Of a DNA stretch of 64,000 bases, positions 44,609 to 58,400 are shown piece by piece; position 1 is the stretch's first letter, and every line of letters begins with the position of its first letter. The stretch covers positions 682,001-746,000 of the forward strand of contig NW_027469108.1 of assembly GCF_051020765.1 (NCBI RefSeq), written 5' to 3'. This DNA comes from Lasioglossum baleicum. Lineage: Eukaryota > Arthropoda > Insecta > Hymenoptera > Halictidae. Both the position numbers and the translations under genes were made by a program. Under the pieces are notes generated by a model. That model ran no database searches. It was given only the letters and a program-made list of their open reading frames with translations, and was not told the origin of the DNA.

Positions 44609-45007
44609 ATGCCCCGTCGCGCCGGTAGGAGCTACCAAATCGGTAAATTGGTGCGACAGCTACGCGCCGAAGGGAAAGCTACCGTTTACAATCCGTACTT
44701 GGGAATCGCTAAACAGCCCAGGATCATCCGCGACGTCCCCCTTGCTCGTCGAGTAAAAATAGTGGACCGTCGAGAGATCGCGATACCTCCGCGACGCGAA
44801 GAAGGAACCGCTGACCGCGCTGAAACGCCTCCGCGCCGCGAAGAAACGACCGTCGGACGGCCAGATTCCGCGCCTCCTCCCCCGTGGAGGTTGATACCGA
44901 TCCGATTCCTCCCGAGTCTCCCTCCACTGGAGGAAATCAGTATCGAGGACCCGCGTTACGAACGTTACGTCGTCCGCAGAATACTCACCCTAAGGTGGTA
45001 TTACTAA
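44609..45007 (+). CDS. ORF inside the 3' LTR of element 2 (132 residues)
   Basis: Third intact copy of the LTR ORF, matching the product of 7969-8367. Features are the same: Arg/Pro-rich, weak start context, GC-rich relative to the sequence before it. It is probably not expressed from this position unless transcription starts in the 3' LTR. Confidence 0.35.
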   Translation: MPRRAGRSYQIGKLVRQLRAEGKATVYNPYLGIAKQPRIIRDVPLARRVKIVDRREIAIPPRREEGTADRAETPPRREETTVGRPDSAPPPPWRLIPIRFLPSLPPLEEISIEDPRYERYVVRRILTLRWYY

Positions 45008-45550
45008 AGTTTCGTCGATCAGTGACCGAGTGGAGTGATCGCGAGTGTGTGCGTGTATGTGTGCGCGTCTCCGGGTTGTTCAATCCCGATCGGTCCGTCG
45101 ATCGATTCCTCACATCCCTCACATTCCTCACATTCGTTCCTATAACCCCTAAAATTGGTGTATCAATCGTGTACGTCTGAGCCCAGAGGGTGCTCGGTAC
45201 CGAGAGAACACTAATTTCCCTTCGGTCGAGAATCCTGTCACGAATCGAACAACCCACGCGCTCGGACGAGTCACACACAACACGCCCACATAGTGACACT
45301 CTGATCGCAGGGAGCTGTCACCGTCATCGCGCAGTTCGTCGCTCCGTCGCGACATCCCCGCCGGACGAAGTCCATTCATTTCCATCTTCGCCCCTTTTCA
45401 ACAACGACGAACGCCGGTATCGGGTCCCTGATCAGACGTGGACGTTACGCGCCACGTGGATCTAAGATCGTCTTAAATAGATTGGTCGGTTACGTCCCCG
45501 CCCCGTCTGGGCGTCGTTTCGTCGGATCATATCCGACCCGGGACGTAACA

Positions 45551-45554
45551 AACG
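45551..45554. repeat. Target-site duplication AACG, 3' side of element 2
   Basis: Follows the LTR end GTAACA and matches 34117-34120. The same bases follow the element A LTR at 8911-8914. Confidence 0.9.
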
Positions 45555-48500
45555 TAAAAAATTTTTCGCGAATTTTCGCGAATTTTTCGCGCGGTAAACT
45601 TTCGTCTCCGCGTCCTCCGTCCGACGAGCCTACTCTCGCCCGCACCCGTCGACCCGTTCTCGAGCTATACGGCGGCAAAGAAATCGCAAAATTTCACTAA
45701 TTTGACGTCACCGAGAAAGTTACGGCCAACTGGGAATTAAAGGTATATCGCCTTTCGGAATTTTCCGGGAGCCCGTCGGTCCTTCGGCCCCGCTCGGCTC
45801 GGCTCGGCTCGAGGTCAAGGTCGTCGGTAGCGACGATGGTGGCGGGGAGGTGCGCAATTGGTCTGTCATCGCCATCCTCCCCCCAACCCCCCCTCCCTTT
45901 AAAATTAATGGAAAATGTAAACCCAAACGTAGAGTCGGATTCGTAAGCTCTAAGTTACAAGTCGATTCGCTCAACTATCAAGGGAGAGTAAACGCGGCGA
46001 CTGTGGCGGCACTCGCCATCGATGCGAAGTCAACGTCGCGAAGTTGGCGTTAAATTCGAACGTTTGAATCAGTTATTTCCTTTCGGGCCCTTTTCAGCCG
46101 TGAACCGTGGAAGCGCCGAAATTCGGGTTACATTTTTAACGCGGCAGCTTATACCCGCCGAGCGTTACCGACCACTGCCGGTGGTGGTCGGTAAGTTATC
46201 CTCCGCCGAGGTCGACGCGCGTTACCGATGCACACGTAAAAAATTTTTTGCGAATTTTCGCGAATTTTTCGCGCGGTAAACTTTCGTCTCCGCGTCCTCC
46301 GTCCGACGAGCCTACTCTCGCCCGCACCCGTCGACCCGTTCTCGAGCTATTCACTAATTTGACGTCACCGAAAAAGTTACGGCCAACTGGGAATTAAAGG
46401 TATATAGCCTTTCCGAATTTTCCGGGAGCCCGTCGGGCCTTCGGCCCCGCTCGGCGCGGCTCGGCTCGGCTCGAGGTCGAGGTCGTCGGTAGCGACGATG
46501 GTGGCGGGGAGGCGCGCGATTGGTCTGTCATCGCCATCCTCCCCCCAACCCCCCCTCCCTTTAAAATTAATGGAAAATGTAAACCCAAACGTAGAGTCGG
46601 ATTCGTAACCTCGAAGTTACAAGTCGATTCGCTCAACTATCAAGGGAGAGTAAACGCGGCGACTGTGGCGGCACTCGCCACCGATGCGAAGTCAGCATCA
46701 CGAAGTTGGCGTTAAATTCGAACGTTTGAATCAGTTATTTTCTTTCCGGCCCTTTTCATCCATGAACCGTGTAAGCGCCGAAATGCGGGTTTCATTTTTA
46801 ACGCGGCAGCTTATTCCCCCCGAGCGTTACCGACCACTGCCGGTGGTGGTCGGTAAATTATCCTCCGCCGATGTCGGCGCGCGTTACCGATGCACACGTA
46901 AAAACTTTTTCGATAATCTTCGCGAATTTTTCACGCGGTAAACCTTCGTCTCCGCGTCCTCCGTCCGACGAGCCTACTCTCGCCCGCACCCGTCGACCCG
47001 TTCTCGAGCTATACGGCGGCAAAGAAATCGCAAAATTTCACTAATTTGACGTCACCGAGAAAGTTACGGCCAACTGGGAATTAAAGGTATATCGCCTTTC
47101 GGAATTTTCCGGGAGCCCGTCGGTCCTTCGGCCCCGCTCGGCTCGGCTCGGCTCGAGGTCAAGGTCGTCGGTAGCGACGATGGTGGCGGGGAGGTGCGCA
47201 ATTGGTCTGTCATCGCCATCCGCCCCCCAACCCCCCCTCCCTTTAAAATTAATGGAAAATGTAAACCCAAACGTAGAGTCGGATTCGTAACCTCGAAGTT
47301 ACAAGTCGATTCGCTCAACTATCAAGGGAGAGTAAACGCGGCGACTGTGGCGGCACTCGCCACCGATGCGAAGTCAGCATCACGAAGTTGGCGTTAAATT
47401 CGAACGTTTGAATCAGTTATTTTCTTTCCGGCCCTTTTCAGCCATGAACCGTGGAAGCGCCGAAATTCGGGTTTCATTTTTAACGTGGCAGCTTATACCC
47501 CCCGAGCGTTACCGACCACTGCCGGTGGTGGTCGGTAACTTATCCTCCGCCGAGGTCGACGCGCGTTACCGATGCACACGTAAAAAATTTTTCGCGAATT
47601 TTCGCGAATTTTTCGCGCGGTAAACCTTCGTCTCCGCGTCCTCCGTCCGACGAGCCTACTCTCGCCCGCACCCGTCGACCCGTTCTCGAGCTATACGGCG
47701 ACAAAGAAACTTTGACTTTTCACTAATTTGACGTCATCGAGAAAGTTACGGCCAACTGGGAATTAAAGGTATATCGCCTTTCGGAATTTTCCGGGAGCCC
47801 GTCGGTCCTTCGGACCCGCTCGGCTCGGCTCGCCTCGAGGTCGAGGTCGTCGGTAGCGACGATGGTGGCGGGGACGCTCGCGATTGGTCTGTCATCGCCA
47901 TCCTCCCCCCAACCCCCCCTCCCTGTAAAAGTAATGGAAAATGTAAACCCAAACGTAGAGTCGGATTCGTAACCTCGAAGTTACAAGTCGATTCGCTCAA
48001 CTATCAAGGGAGAGTAAACGCGGCGACTGTGGCGGCACTCGCCACCGATGCGAAGTCAGCATCACGAAGTTGGCGTTAAATTCGAACGTTTGAATCAGTT
48101 ATTTTCTTTCCGGCCCTTTTCAGCCCTGAACCGTGGAAGCGCAGAAATTCGGGTTTCATTTTTAACGTGGCAGCTTATACCCCCCGAGCGTTACCGACCA
48201 CTGCCGGTGGTGGTCGGTAAGTTATCCTCCGCCGAGGTCGACGCGCGTTACCGATGCACACGTAAAAAATTTTTCGCGAATTTTCGCGAATTTTTCGCGC
48301 GGTAAACCTTCGTCTCCGCGTCCTCCGTCCGACGAGCCTACTCTCGCCCGCACCCGTCGACCCGTTCTCGAGCTATACGGCGACAAATAAACTTTGATTT
48401 TTCACTAATTTGACGTCATCGAGAAAGTTACGGCTAACTGGGAATTAAAGGTATATCGCCTTTCGGAATTTTCCGGGAGCCCGTCGGTCCTTCGGACCCG

Positions 48501-49404
48501 CTCGGCTCGGCTCGCCTCGAGGTCGAGGTCGTCGGTAGCGACGATAGTGGCGGGGAGGCGCGCGATTGGTCTGTCATCGCCATCCCCCCAACCCCCCCTC
48601 CCCTTTAAAATTAATGGAAAATGTAAACCCAAACGTAGAGTCGGATTCGTAACCTCGAAGTTACAAGTCAATTCGCTCAACTACCAAGGGAGAGAAAAAG
48701 CGGCGACTGTGGCGGCACTCGCCACCGATGCGAAGTCAGCATCACGAAGTTGGCGTTAAATTCGAACGTTTGAATCAGTTATTTTCTTTCCGGCCCTTTT
48801 CAGCCATGAACCGTGGAAGCGCCGAAATTCGGGTTTCATTTTTAACGCGGCAGCTTATACCCCCCGAGCGTTACCGACCACTGCCGGTGGTGGTCGGTAA
48901 CTTATCCTCCGCCGAGGTCGACGCGCTTTACCGATGCACACGTAAAAAAATTTTCGCGAATTTTTCGCGCGGTAAACCTTCGTCTCCGCTTCTTCCGTCC
49001 GACGAGCCCACTCTCGCCCGCACCCGTCGACCCGTTCTCGAGCTATACGGCGACAAAGAAACTTTGATTTTTCACTAATTTGACGTCATCGAGAAAGTTA
49101 CGGCCAACTGGGAATTAAAGGTATATCGCCTTTCGGAATTTTCCGGGAGCCCGTCGGTCCTTCGGACCCGCTCGGCTCGGCTCGTCTCGAGGTCGAGGTC
49201 GTCGGTAGCGACGATGGTGGCGGGGAGGCTCGCGATTGGTCTGTCATCGCCATCCTCCCCCCAACCCCCCCCCCCCTCCCTGTAAAATTAATGGAAAATG
49301 TAAACCCAAACGTAGAGTCGGATTCGTAACCTCGACGTTACAAGTCGATTCGCTCAACTATCAAGGGAGAGTAAACGCGGCGACTGTGGCGGCACTCGCC
49401 ACCG

Positions 49405-52400
49405 ATGCGAAGTCAGCATCACGAAGTTGGCGTTAAATTCGAACGTTTGAATCAGTTATTTTCTTTCCGGCCCTTTTCAGCCCTGAACCGTGGAAGCGCC
49501 GAAATTCGGGTTTCATTTTTAACGTGGCAGCTTATACCCCCCGAGCGTTACCGACCACTGCCGGTGGTGGTCGGTAAGTTATCCTCCGCCGAGGTCGACG
49601 CGCGTTACCGATGCACACGTAAAAAATTTTTCGCGAATTTTCGCGAATTTTTCGCGCGGTAAACCTTCGTCTCCGCGTCCTCCGTCCGACGAGCCTACTC
49701 TCGCCCGCACCCGTCGACCCGTTCTCGAGCTATACGGCGACAAATAAACGTTGATTTTTCACTAATTTGACGTCATCGAGAAAGTTACGGCTAACTGGGA
49801 ATTAAAGGTATATCGCCTTTCGGAATTTTCCGGGAGCCCGTCGGTCCTTCGGACCCGCTCGGCTCGGCTCGCCTCGAGGTCGAGGTCGTCGGTAGCGACG
49901 ATAGTGGCGGGAAGGCGCGCGATTGGTCTGTCATCGCCATCCCCCCAACCCCCCCTCCCCTTTAAAATTAATGGAAAATGTAAACCCAAACGTAGAGTCG
50001 GATTCGTAACCTCGAAGTTACAAGTCGATTCGCTCAACTATCAAGGGAGAGTAAACGCGGCGACTGTGGCGGCACTCGCCACCGATGCGAAGTCAGCATC
50101 ACGAAGTTGGCGTTAAATTCGAACGTTTGAATCAGTTATTTTCTTTCCGGCCCTTTTCAGCCATGAACCGTGGAAGCGCCGAAATTCGGGTTTCATTTTT
50201 AACGCGGCAGCTTATACCCCCCGAGCGTTACCGACCACTGCCGGTGGTGGTCGGTAACTTATCCTCCGCCGAGGTCGACGCGCGTTACCGATGCACACGT
50301 AAAAACGTTTTCGCGAATCTTCGCGAATTTTTCGCGCGGTAAACCTTCGTCTCCGCGTCCTCCGTCCGACGAGCCCACTCTCGCCCGCACCCGTCGACCC
50401 GTTCTCGAGCTATACGGCGACAAAGAAACTTTGATTTTTCACTAATTTGACGTCATCGAGAAAGTTACGGCCAACTGGGAATTAAAGGTATATCGCCTTT
50501 CGGAATTTTCCGGGAGCCCGTCGGTCCTTCGGACCCGCTCGGCTCGGCTCGCCTCGAGGTCGAGGTCGTCGGTAGCGACGATGGTGGCGGGGAGGCTCGC
50601 GATTGGTCTGTCATCGCCATCCTCCCCCCAACCCCCCCCTCCCTGTAAAATTAATGGAAAATGTAAACCCAAACGTAGAGTCGGATTCGTAACCTCGAAG
50701 TTACAAGTCGATTCGCTCAACTATCAAGGGAGAGTAAACGCGGCGACTGTGGCGGCACTCGCCACCGATGCGAAGTCAGCATCACGAAGTTGGCGTTAAA
50801 TTCGAACGTTTGAATCAGTTATTTTCTTTCCGGCCCTTTTCAGCCATGAACCGTGGAAGCGCCGAAATTCGGGTTTCATTTTTAACGCGACAGCTTATAC
50901 CCCCCGAGCGTTACCGACCACTGCCGGTGGTGGTCGGTAAATTATCCTCCGCCGAGGTCGACGCGCGTTACCGATGCACACGTAAAAACGTTTTCGCGAA
51001 TCTTCGCGAATTTTTCGCGCCGTAAACCTTCGTCTCCGCGTCCTCCGTCCGACGAGCCCACTCTCGCCCGCACCCGTCGACCCGTTCTCGAGCTATACGG
51101 CGACAAAGAAACTTTGATTTTTCACTAATTTGACGTCATCGAGAAAGTTACGGCCAACTGGGAATTAAAGGTATATCGCCTTTCGGAATTTTCCGGGAGC
51201 CCGTCGGTCCTTCGGACCCGCTCGGCTCGGCTCGCCTCGAGGTCGAGGTCGTCGGTAGCGACGATAGTGGCGGGGAGGCGCGCGATTGGTCTGTCATCGC
51301 CATCCCCCCAACCCCCCCTCCCCTTTAAAATTAATGGAAAATGTAAACCCAAACGTAGAGTCGGATTCGTAACCTCGAAGTTACAAGTCAATTCGCTCAA
51401 CTATCAAGGGAGAGAAAAAGCGGCGACTGTGGCGGCACTCGCCACCGATGCGAAGTCAGCATCACGAAGTTGGCGTTAAATTCGAACGTTTGAATCAGTT
51501 ATTTTCTTTCCGGCCCTTTTCAGCCATGAACCGTGGAAGCGCCGAAATTCGGGTTTCATTTTTAACGCGGCAGCTTATACCCCCCGAGCGTTACCGACCA
51601 CTGCCGGTGGTGGTCGGTAACTTATCCTCCGCCGAGGTCGACGCGCTTTACCGATGCACACGTAAAAAAATTTTCGCGAATTTTTCGCGCGGTAAACCTT
51701 CGTCTCCGCTTCTTCCGTCCGACGAGCCCACTCTCGCCCGCACCCGTCGACCCGTTCTCGAGCTATACGGCGACAAAGAAGCTTTGATTTTTCACTAATT
51801 TGACGTCATCGAGAAAGTTACGGCCAACTGGGAATTAAAGGTATATCGCCTTTCGGAATTTTCCGGGAGCCCGTCGGTCCTTCGGACCCGCTCGGCTCGG
51901 CTCGCCTCGAGGTCGAGGTCGTCGGTAGCGACGATGGTGGCGGGGAGGCTCGCGATTGGTCTGTCATCGCCATCCTCCCCCCAACCCCCCCCCCCCCCTC
52001 CCTGTAAAATTAATGGAAAATGTAACCCCAAACGTAGAGTCGGATTCGTAACCTCGACGTTACAAGTCGATTCGCTCAACTATCAAGGGAGAGTAAACGC
52101 GGCGACTGTGGCGGCACTCGCCACCGATGCGAAGTCAGCATCACGAAGTTGGCGTTAAATTCGAACGTTTGAATCAGTTATTTTCTTTCCGGCCCTTTTC
52201 AGCCCTGAACCGTGGAAGCGCCGAAATTCGGGTTTCATTTTTAACGTGGCAGCTTATACCCCCCGAGCGTTACCGACCACTGCCGGTGGTGGTCGGTAAG
52301 TTATCCTCCGCCGAGGTCGACGCGCGTTACCGATGCACACGTAAAAAATTTTTCGCGAATTTTCGCGAATTTTTCGCGCGGTAAACCTTCGTCTCCGCGT

Positions 52401-55400
52401 CCTCCGTCCGACGAGCCTACTCTCGCCCGCACCCGTCGACCCGTTCTCGAGCTATACGGCGACAAATAAACTTTGATTTTTCACTAATTTGACGTCATCG
52501 AGAAAGTTACGGCTAACTGGGAATTAAAGGTATATCGCCTTTCGGAATTTTCCGGGAGCCCGTCGGTCCTTCGGACCCGCTCGGCTCGGCTCGCCTCGAG
52601 GTCGAGGTCGTCGGTAGCGACGATAGTGGCGGGAAGGCGCGCGATTGGTCTGTCATCGCCATCCCCCCAACCCCCCCTCCCCTTTAAAATTAATGGAAAA
52701 TGTAAACCCAAACGTAGAGTCGGATTCGTAACCTCGAAGTTACAAGTCGATTCGCTCAACTATCAAGGGAGAGTAAACGCGGCGACTGTGGCGGCACTCG
52801 CCACCGATGCGAAGTCAGCATCACGAAGTTGGCGTTAAATTCGAACGTTTGAATCAGTTATTTTCTTTCCGGCCCTTTTCAGCCATGAACCGTGGAAGCG
52901 CCGAAATTCGGGTTTCATTTTTAACGCGGCAGCTTATACCCCCCGAGCGTTACCGACCACTGCCGGTGGTGGTCGGTAACTTATCCTCCGCCGAGGTCGA
53001 CGCGCGTTACCGATGCACACGTAAAAACGTTTTCGCGAATCTTCGCGAATTTTTCGCGCGGTAAACCTTCGTCTCCGCGTCCTCCGTCCGACGAGCCCAC
53101 TCTCGCCCGCACCCGTCGACCCGTTCTCGAGCTATACGGCGACAAAGAAACTTTGATTTTTCACTAATTTGACGTCATCGAGAAAGTTACGGCTAACTGG
53201 GAATTAAAGGTATATCGCCTTTCGGAATTTTCCGGGAGCCCGTCGGTCCTTCGGACCCGCTCGGCTCGGCTCGCCTCGAGGTCGAGGTCGTCGGTAGCGA
53301 CGATAGTGGCGGGAAGGCGCGCGATTGGTCTGTCATCGCCATCCCCCCAACCCCCCCTCCCCTTTAAAATTAATGGAAAATGTAAACCCAAACGTAGAGT
53401 CGGATTCGTAACCTCGAAGTTACAAGTCGATTCGCTCAACTATCAAGGGAGAGTAAACGCGGCGACTGTGGCGGCACTCGCCACCGATGCGAAGTCAGCA
53501 TCACGAAGTTGGCGTTAAATTCGAACGTTTGAATCAGTTATTTTCTTTCCGGCCCTTTTCAGCCATGAACCGTGGAAGCGCCGAAATTCGGGTTTCATTT
53601 TTAACGCGGCAGCTTATACCCCCCGAGCGTTACCGACCACTGCCGGTGGTGGTCGGTAACTTATCCTCCGCCGAGGTCGACGCGCGTTACCGATGCACAC
53701 GTAAAAACGTTTTCGCGAATCTTCGCGAATTTTTCGCGCGGTAAACCTTCGTCTCCGCGTCCTCCGTCCGACGAGCCCACTCTCGCCCGCACCCGTCGAC
53801 CCGTTCTCGAGCTATACGGCGACAAAGAAACTTTGATTTTTCACTAATTTGACGTCATCGAGAAAGTTACGGCCAACTGGGAATTAAAGGTATATCGCCT
53901 TTCGGAATTTTCCGGGAGCCCGTCGGTCCTTCGGACCCGCTCGGCTCGGCTCGCCTCGAGGTCGAGGTCGTCGGTAGCGACGATGGTGGCGGGGAGGCTC
54001 GCGATTGGTCTGTCATCGCCATCCTCCCCCCAACCCCCCCCTCCCTGTAAAATTAATGGAAAATGTAAACCCAAACGTAGAGTCGGATTCGTAACCTCGA
54101 AGTTACAAGTCGATTCGCTCAACTATCAAGGGAGAGTAAACGCGGCGACTGTGGCGGCACTCGCCACCGATGCGAAGTCAGCATCACGAAGTTGGCGTTA
54201 AATTCGAACGTTTGAATCAGTTATTTTCTTTCCGGCCCTTTTCAGCCATGAACCGTGGAAGCGCCGAAATTCGGGTTTCATTTTTAACGCGACAGCTTAT
54301 ACCCCCCGAGCGTTACCGACCACTGCCGGTGGTGGTCGGTAAATTATCCTCCGCCGAGGTCGACGCGCGTTACCGATGCACACGTAAAAACGTTTTCGCG
54401 AATCTTCGCGAATTTTTCGCGCCGTAAACCTTCGTCTCCGCGTCCTCCGTCCGACGAGCCCACTCTCGCCCGCACCCGTCGACCCGTTCTCGAGCTATAC
54501 GGCGACAAAGAAACTTTGATTTTTCACTAATTTGACGTCATCGAGAAAGTTACGGCCAACTGGGAATTAAAGGTATATCGCCTTTCGGAATTTTCCGGGA
54601 GCCCGTCGGTCCTTCGGACCCGCTCGGCTCGGCTCGCCTCGAGGTCGAGGTCGTCGGTAGCGACGATAGTGGCGGGGAGGCGCGCGATTGGTCTGTCATC
54701 GCCATCCCCCCAACCCCCCCTCCCCTTTAAAATTAATGGAAAATGTAAACCCAAACGTAGAGTCGGATTCGTAACCTCGAAGTTACAAGTCAATTCGCTC
54801 AACTATCAAGGGAGAGAAAAAGCGGCGACTGTGGCGGCACTCGCCACCGATGCGAAGTCAGCATCACGAAGTTGGCGTTAAATTCGAACGTTTGAATCAG
54901 TTATTTTCTTTCCGGCCCTTTTCAGCCATGAACCGTGGAAGCGCCGAAATTCGGGTTTCATTTTTAACGCGGCAGCTTATACCCCCCGAGCGTTACCGAC
55001 CACTGCCGGTGGTGGTCGGTAACTTATCCTCCGCCGAGGTCGACGCGCTTTACCGATGCACACGTAAAAAAATTTTCGCGAATTTTTCGCGCGGTAAACC
55101 TTCGTCTCCGCTTCTTCCGTCCGACGAGCCCACTCTCGCCCGCACCCGTCGACCCGTTCTCGAGCTATACGGCGACAAAGAAGCTTTGATTTTTCACTAA
55201 TTTGACGTCATCGAGAAAGTTACGGCCAACTGGGAATTAAAGGTATATCGCCTTTCGGAATTTTCCGGGAGCCCGTCGGTCCTTCGGACCCGCTCGGCTC
55301 GGCTCGCCTCGAGGTCGAGGTCGTCGGTAGCGACGATAGTGGCGGGAAGGCGCGCGATTGGTCTGTCATCGCCATCCCCCCAACCCCCCCTCCCCTTTAA

Positions 55401-58400
55401 AATTAATGGAAAATGTAAACCCAAACGTAGAGTCGGATTCGTAACCTCGAAGTTACAAGTCGATTCGCTCAACTATCAAGGGAGAGTAAACGCGGCGACT
55501 GTGGCGGCACTCGCCACCGATGCGAAGTCAGCATCACGAAGTTGGCGTTAAATTCGAACGTTTGAATCAGTTATTTTCTTTCCGGCCCTTTTCAGCCATG
55601 AACCGTGGAAGCGCCGAAATTCGGGTTTCATTTTTAACGCGGCAGCTTATACCCCCCGAGCGTTACCGACCACTGCCGGTGGTGGTCGGTAACTTATCCT
55701 CCGCCGAGGTCGACGCGCGTTACCGATGCACACGTAAAAACGTTTTCGCGAATCTTCGCGAATTTTTCGCGCGGTAAACCTTCGTCTCCGCGTCCTCCGT
55801 CCGACGAGCCCACTCTCGCCCGCACCCGTCGACCCGTTCTCGAGCTATACAGCGACAAAGAAACTTTGATTTTTCACTAATTTGACGTCATCGAGAAAGT
55901 TACGGCTAACTGGGAATTAAAGGTATATCGCCTTTCGGAATTTTCCGGGAGCCCGTCGGTCCTTCGGACCCGCACGGCTCGGCTCGCCTCGATGTCGAGG
56001 TCGTCGGTAGCGACGATAGTGGCGGGAAGGCGCGCGATTGGTCTGTCATCGCCATCCCCCCAACCCCCCCTCCCCTTTAAAATTAATGGAAAATGTAAAC
56101 CCAAACGTAGAGTCGGATTCGTAACCTCGAAGTTACAAGTCGATTCGCTCAACTATCAAGGGAGAGTAAACGCGGCGACTGTGGCGGCACTCGCCACCGA
56201 TGCGAAGTCAGCATCACGAAGTTGGCGTTAAATTCGAACGTTTGAATCAGTTATTTTCTTTCCGGCCCTTTTCAGCCATGAACCGTGGAAGCGCCGAAAT
56301 TCGGGTTTCATTTTTAACGCGGCAGCTTATACCCCCCGAGCGTTACCGACCACTGCCGGTGGTGGTCGGTAACTTATCCTCCGCCGAGGTCGACGCGCGT
56401 TACCGATGCACACGTAAAAACGTTTTCGCGAATCTTCGCGAATTTTTCGCGCGGTAAACCTTCGTCTCCGCGTCCTCCGTCCGACGAGCCCACTCTCGCC
56501 CGCACCCGTCGACCCGTTCTCGAGCTATACGGCGACAAAGAAACTTTGATTTTTCACTAATTTGACGTCATCGAGAAAGTTACGGCCAACTGGGAATTAA
56601 AGGTATATCGCCTTTCGGAATTTTCCGGGAGCCCGTCGGTCCTTCGGACCCGCTCGGCTCGGCTCGCCTCGAGGTCGAGGTCGTCGGTAGCGACGATGGT
56701 GGCGGGGAGGCTCGCGATTGGTCTGTCATCGCCATCCTCCCCCCAACCCCCCCCACCCTGTATAATTAATGGAAAATGTAAACCCAAACGTAGAGTCGGA
56801 TTCGTAACCTCGAAGTTACAAGTCGATTCGCTCAACTATCAAGGGAGAGTAAACGCGGCGACTGTGGCGGCACTCGCCACCGATGCGAAGTCAGCATCAC
56901 GAAGTTGGCGTTAAATTCGAATGTTTGAATCAGTTATTTTCTTTCCGGCCCTTTTCAGCCATGAACCGTGGAAGCGCCGAAATTCGGGTTTCATTTTTAA
57001 CGCGACAGCTTATACCCCCCGAGCGTTACCGACCACTGCCGGTGGTGGTCGGTAAATTATCCTCCGCCGAGGTCGACGCGCGTTACCGATGCACACGTAA
57101 AAACTTTTTCGCGAATCTTCGCGAATTTTTCGCGCGGTAAACCTTCGTCTCCGCGTCCTCCGTCCGACGAGCCTACTCTCGCCCGCACCCGTCGACCCGT
57201 TCTCGAGCTATACGGCGACAAAGAAACTTTGATTTTTCACTAATTTGACGTCATCGAGAAAGTTACGGCCAACTGGGAATTAAAGGTATATCGCCTTTCG
57301 GAATTTTCCGGGAGCCCGTCGGTCCTTCGGACCCGCTCGGCTCGGCTCGCCTCGAGGTCGAGGTCGTCGGTAGCGACGATAGTGGCGGGGAGGCGCGCGA
57401 TTGGTCTGTCATCGCCATCCCCCCAACCCCCCCTCCCCTTTAAAATTAATGGAAAATGTAAACCCAAACGTAGAGTCGGATTCGTAACCTCGAAGTTACA
57501 AGTCAATTCGCTCAACTATCAAGGGAGAGAAAAAGCGGCGACTGTGGCGGCACTCGCCACCGATGCGAAGTCAGCATCACGAAGTTGGCGTTAAATTCGA
57601 ACGTTTGAATCAGTTATTTTCTTTCCGGCCCTTTTCAGCCATGAACCGTGGAAGCGCCGAAATTCGGGTTTCATTTTTAACGCGGCAGCTTATACCCCCC
57701 GAGCGTTACCGATCACTGCCGGTGGTGGTCGGTAACTTATCCTCCGCCGAGGTCGACGCGCGTTACCGATGCACACGTAAAAACGTTTTCGCGAATCTTC
57801 GCGAATTTTTCGCGCCGTAAACCTTCGTCTCCGCGTCCTCCGTCCGACGAGCCCACTCTCGCCCGCACCCGTCGACCCGTTCTCGAGCTATACGGCGACA
57901 AAGAAACTTTGATTTTTCACTAATTTGACGTCATCGAGAAAGTTACGGCCAACTGGGAATTAAAGGTATATCGCCTTTCGGAATTTTCCGGGAGCCCGTC
58001 GGTCCTTCGGACCCGCTCGGCTCGGCTCGCCTCGAGGTCGAGGTCGTCGGTAGCGACGATAGTGGCGGGGAGGCGCGCGATTGGTCTGTCATCGCCATCC
58101 CCCCAACCCCCCCTCCCCTTTAAAATTAATGGAAAATGTAAACCCAAACGTAGAGTCGGATTCGTAACCTCGAAGTTACAAGTCAATTCGCTCAACTATC
58201 AAGGGAGAGAAAAAGCGGCGACTGTGGCGGCACTCGCCACCGATGCGAAGTCAGCATCACGAAGTTGGCGTTAAATTCGAACGTTTGAATCAGTTATTTT
58301 CTTTCCGGCCCTTTTCAGCCATGAACCGTGGAAGCGCCGAAATTCGGGTTTCATTTTTAACGCGGCAGCTTATACCCCCCGAGCGTTACCGACCACTGCC

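Larger units (their letters stand above)
34121..45550 (+). mobile_element. Element 2: full-length Ty3/gypsy retrotransposon with 2.3-kb LTRs
   Basis: The 11.4-kb element has long LTRs (34121-36732 and 43239-45550), a candidate PBS, gag, protease-RT-RNase H, integrase, a small cysteine-rich ORF and a polypurine tract, flanked by AACG. The order PR-RT-RH-IN and the sequence motifs place it in Ty3/gypsy (Metaviridae type). It resembles 412/mdg1-like insect lineages, but I cannot fix the clade. Apart from the MITE and one 70-bp repeat unit the two LTRs differ by only a handful of bases, so insertion or LTR homogenisation is recent. Confidence 0.96.
43239..45550 (+). repeat. 3' LTR of element 2 (2312 bp, uninterrupted reference copy)
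   Basis: The only LTR in the window without a nested insertion. It contains (TA)n runs, a TATA box at 43648, the palindrome array 43858-44508 with three 70-bp units, the 132-codon ORF 44609-45007, and a GC-rich terminal 550 bases with a GT microsatellite (about 45045-45066). It ends GTAACA, followed by the AACG duplication. Confidence 0.95.
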
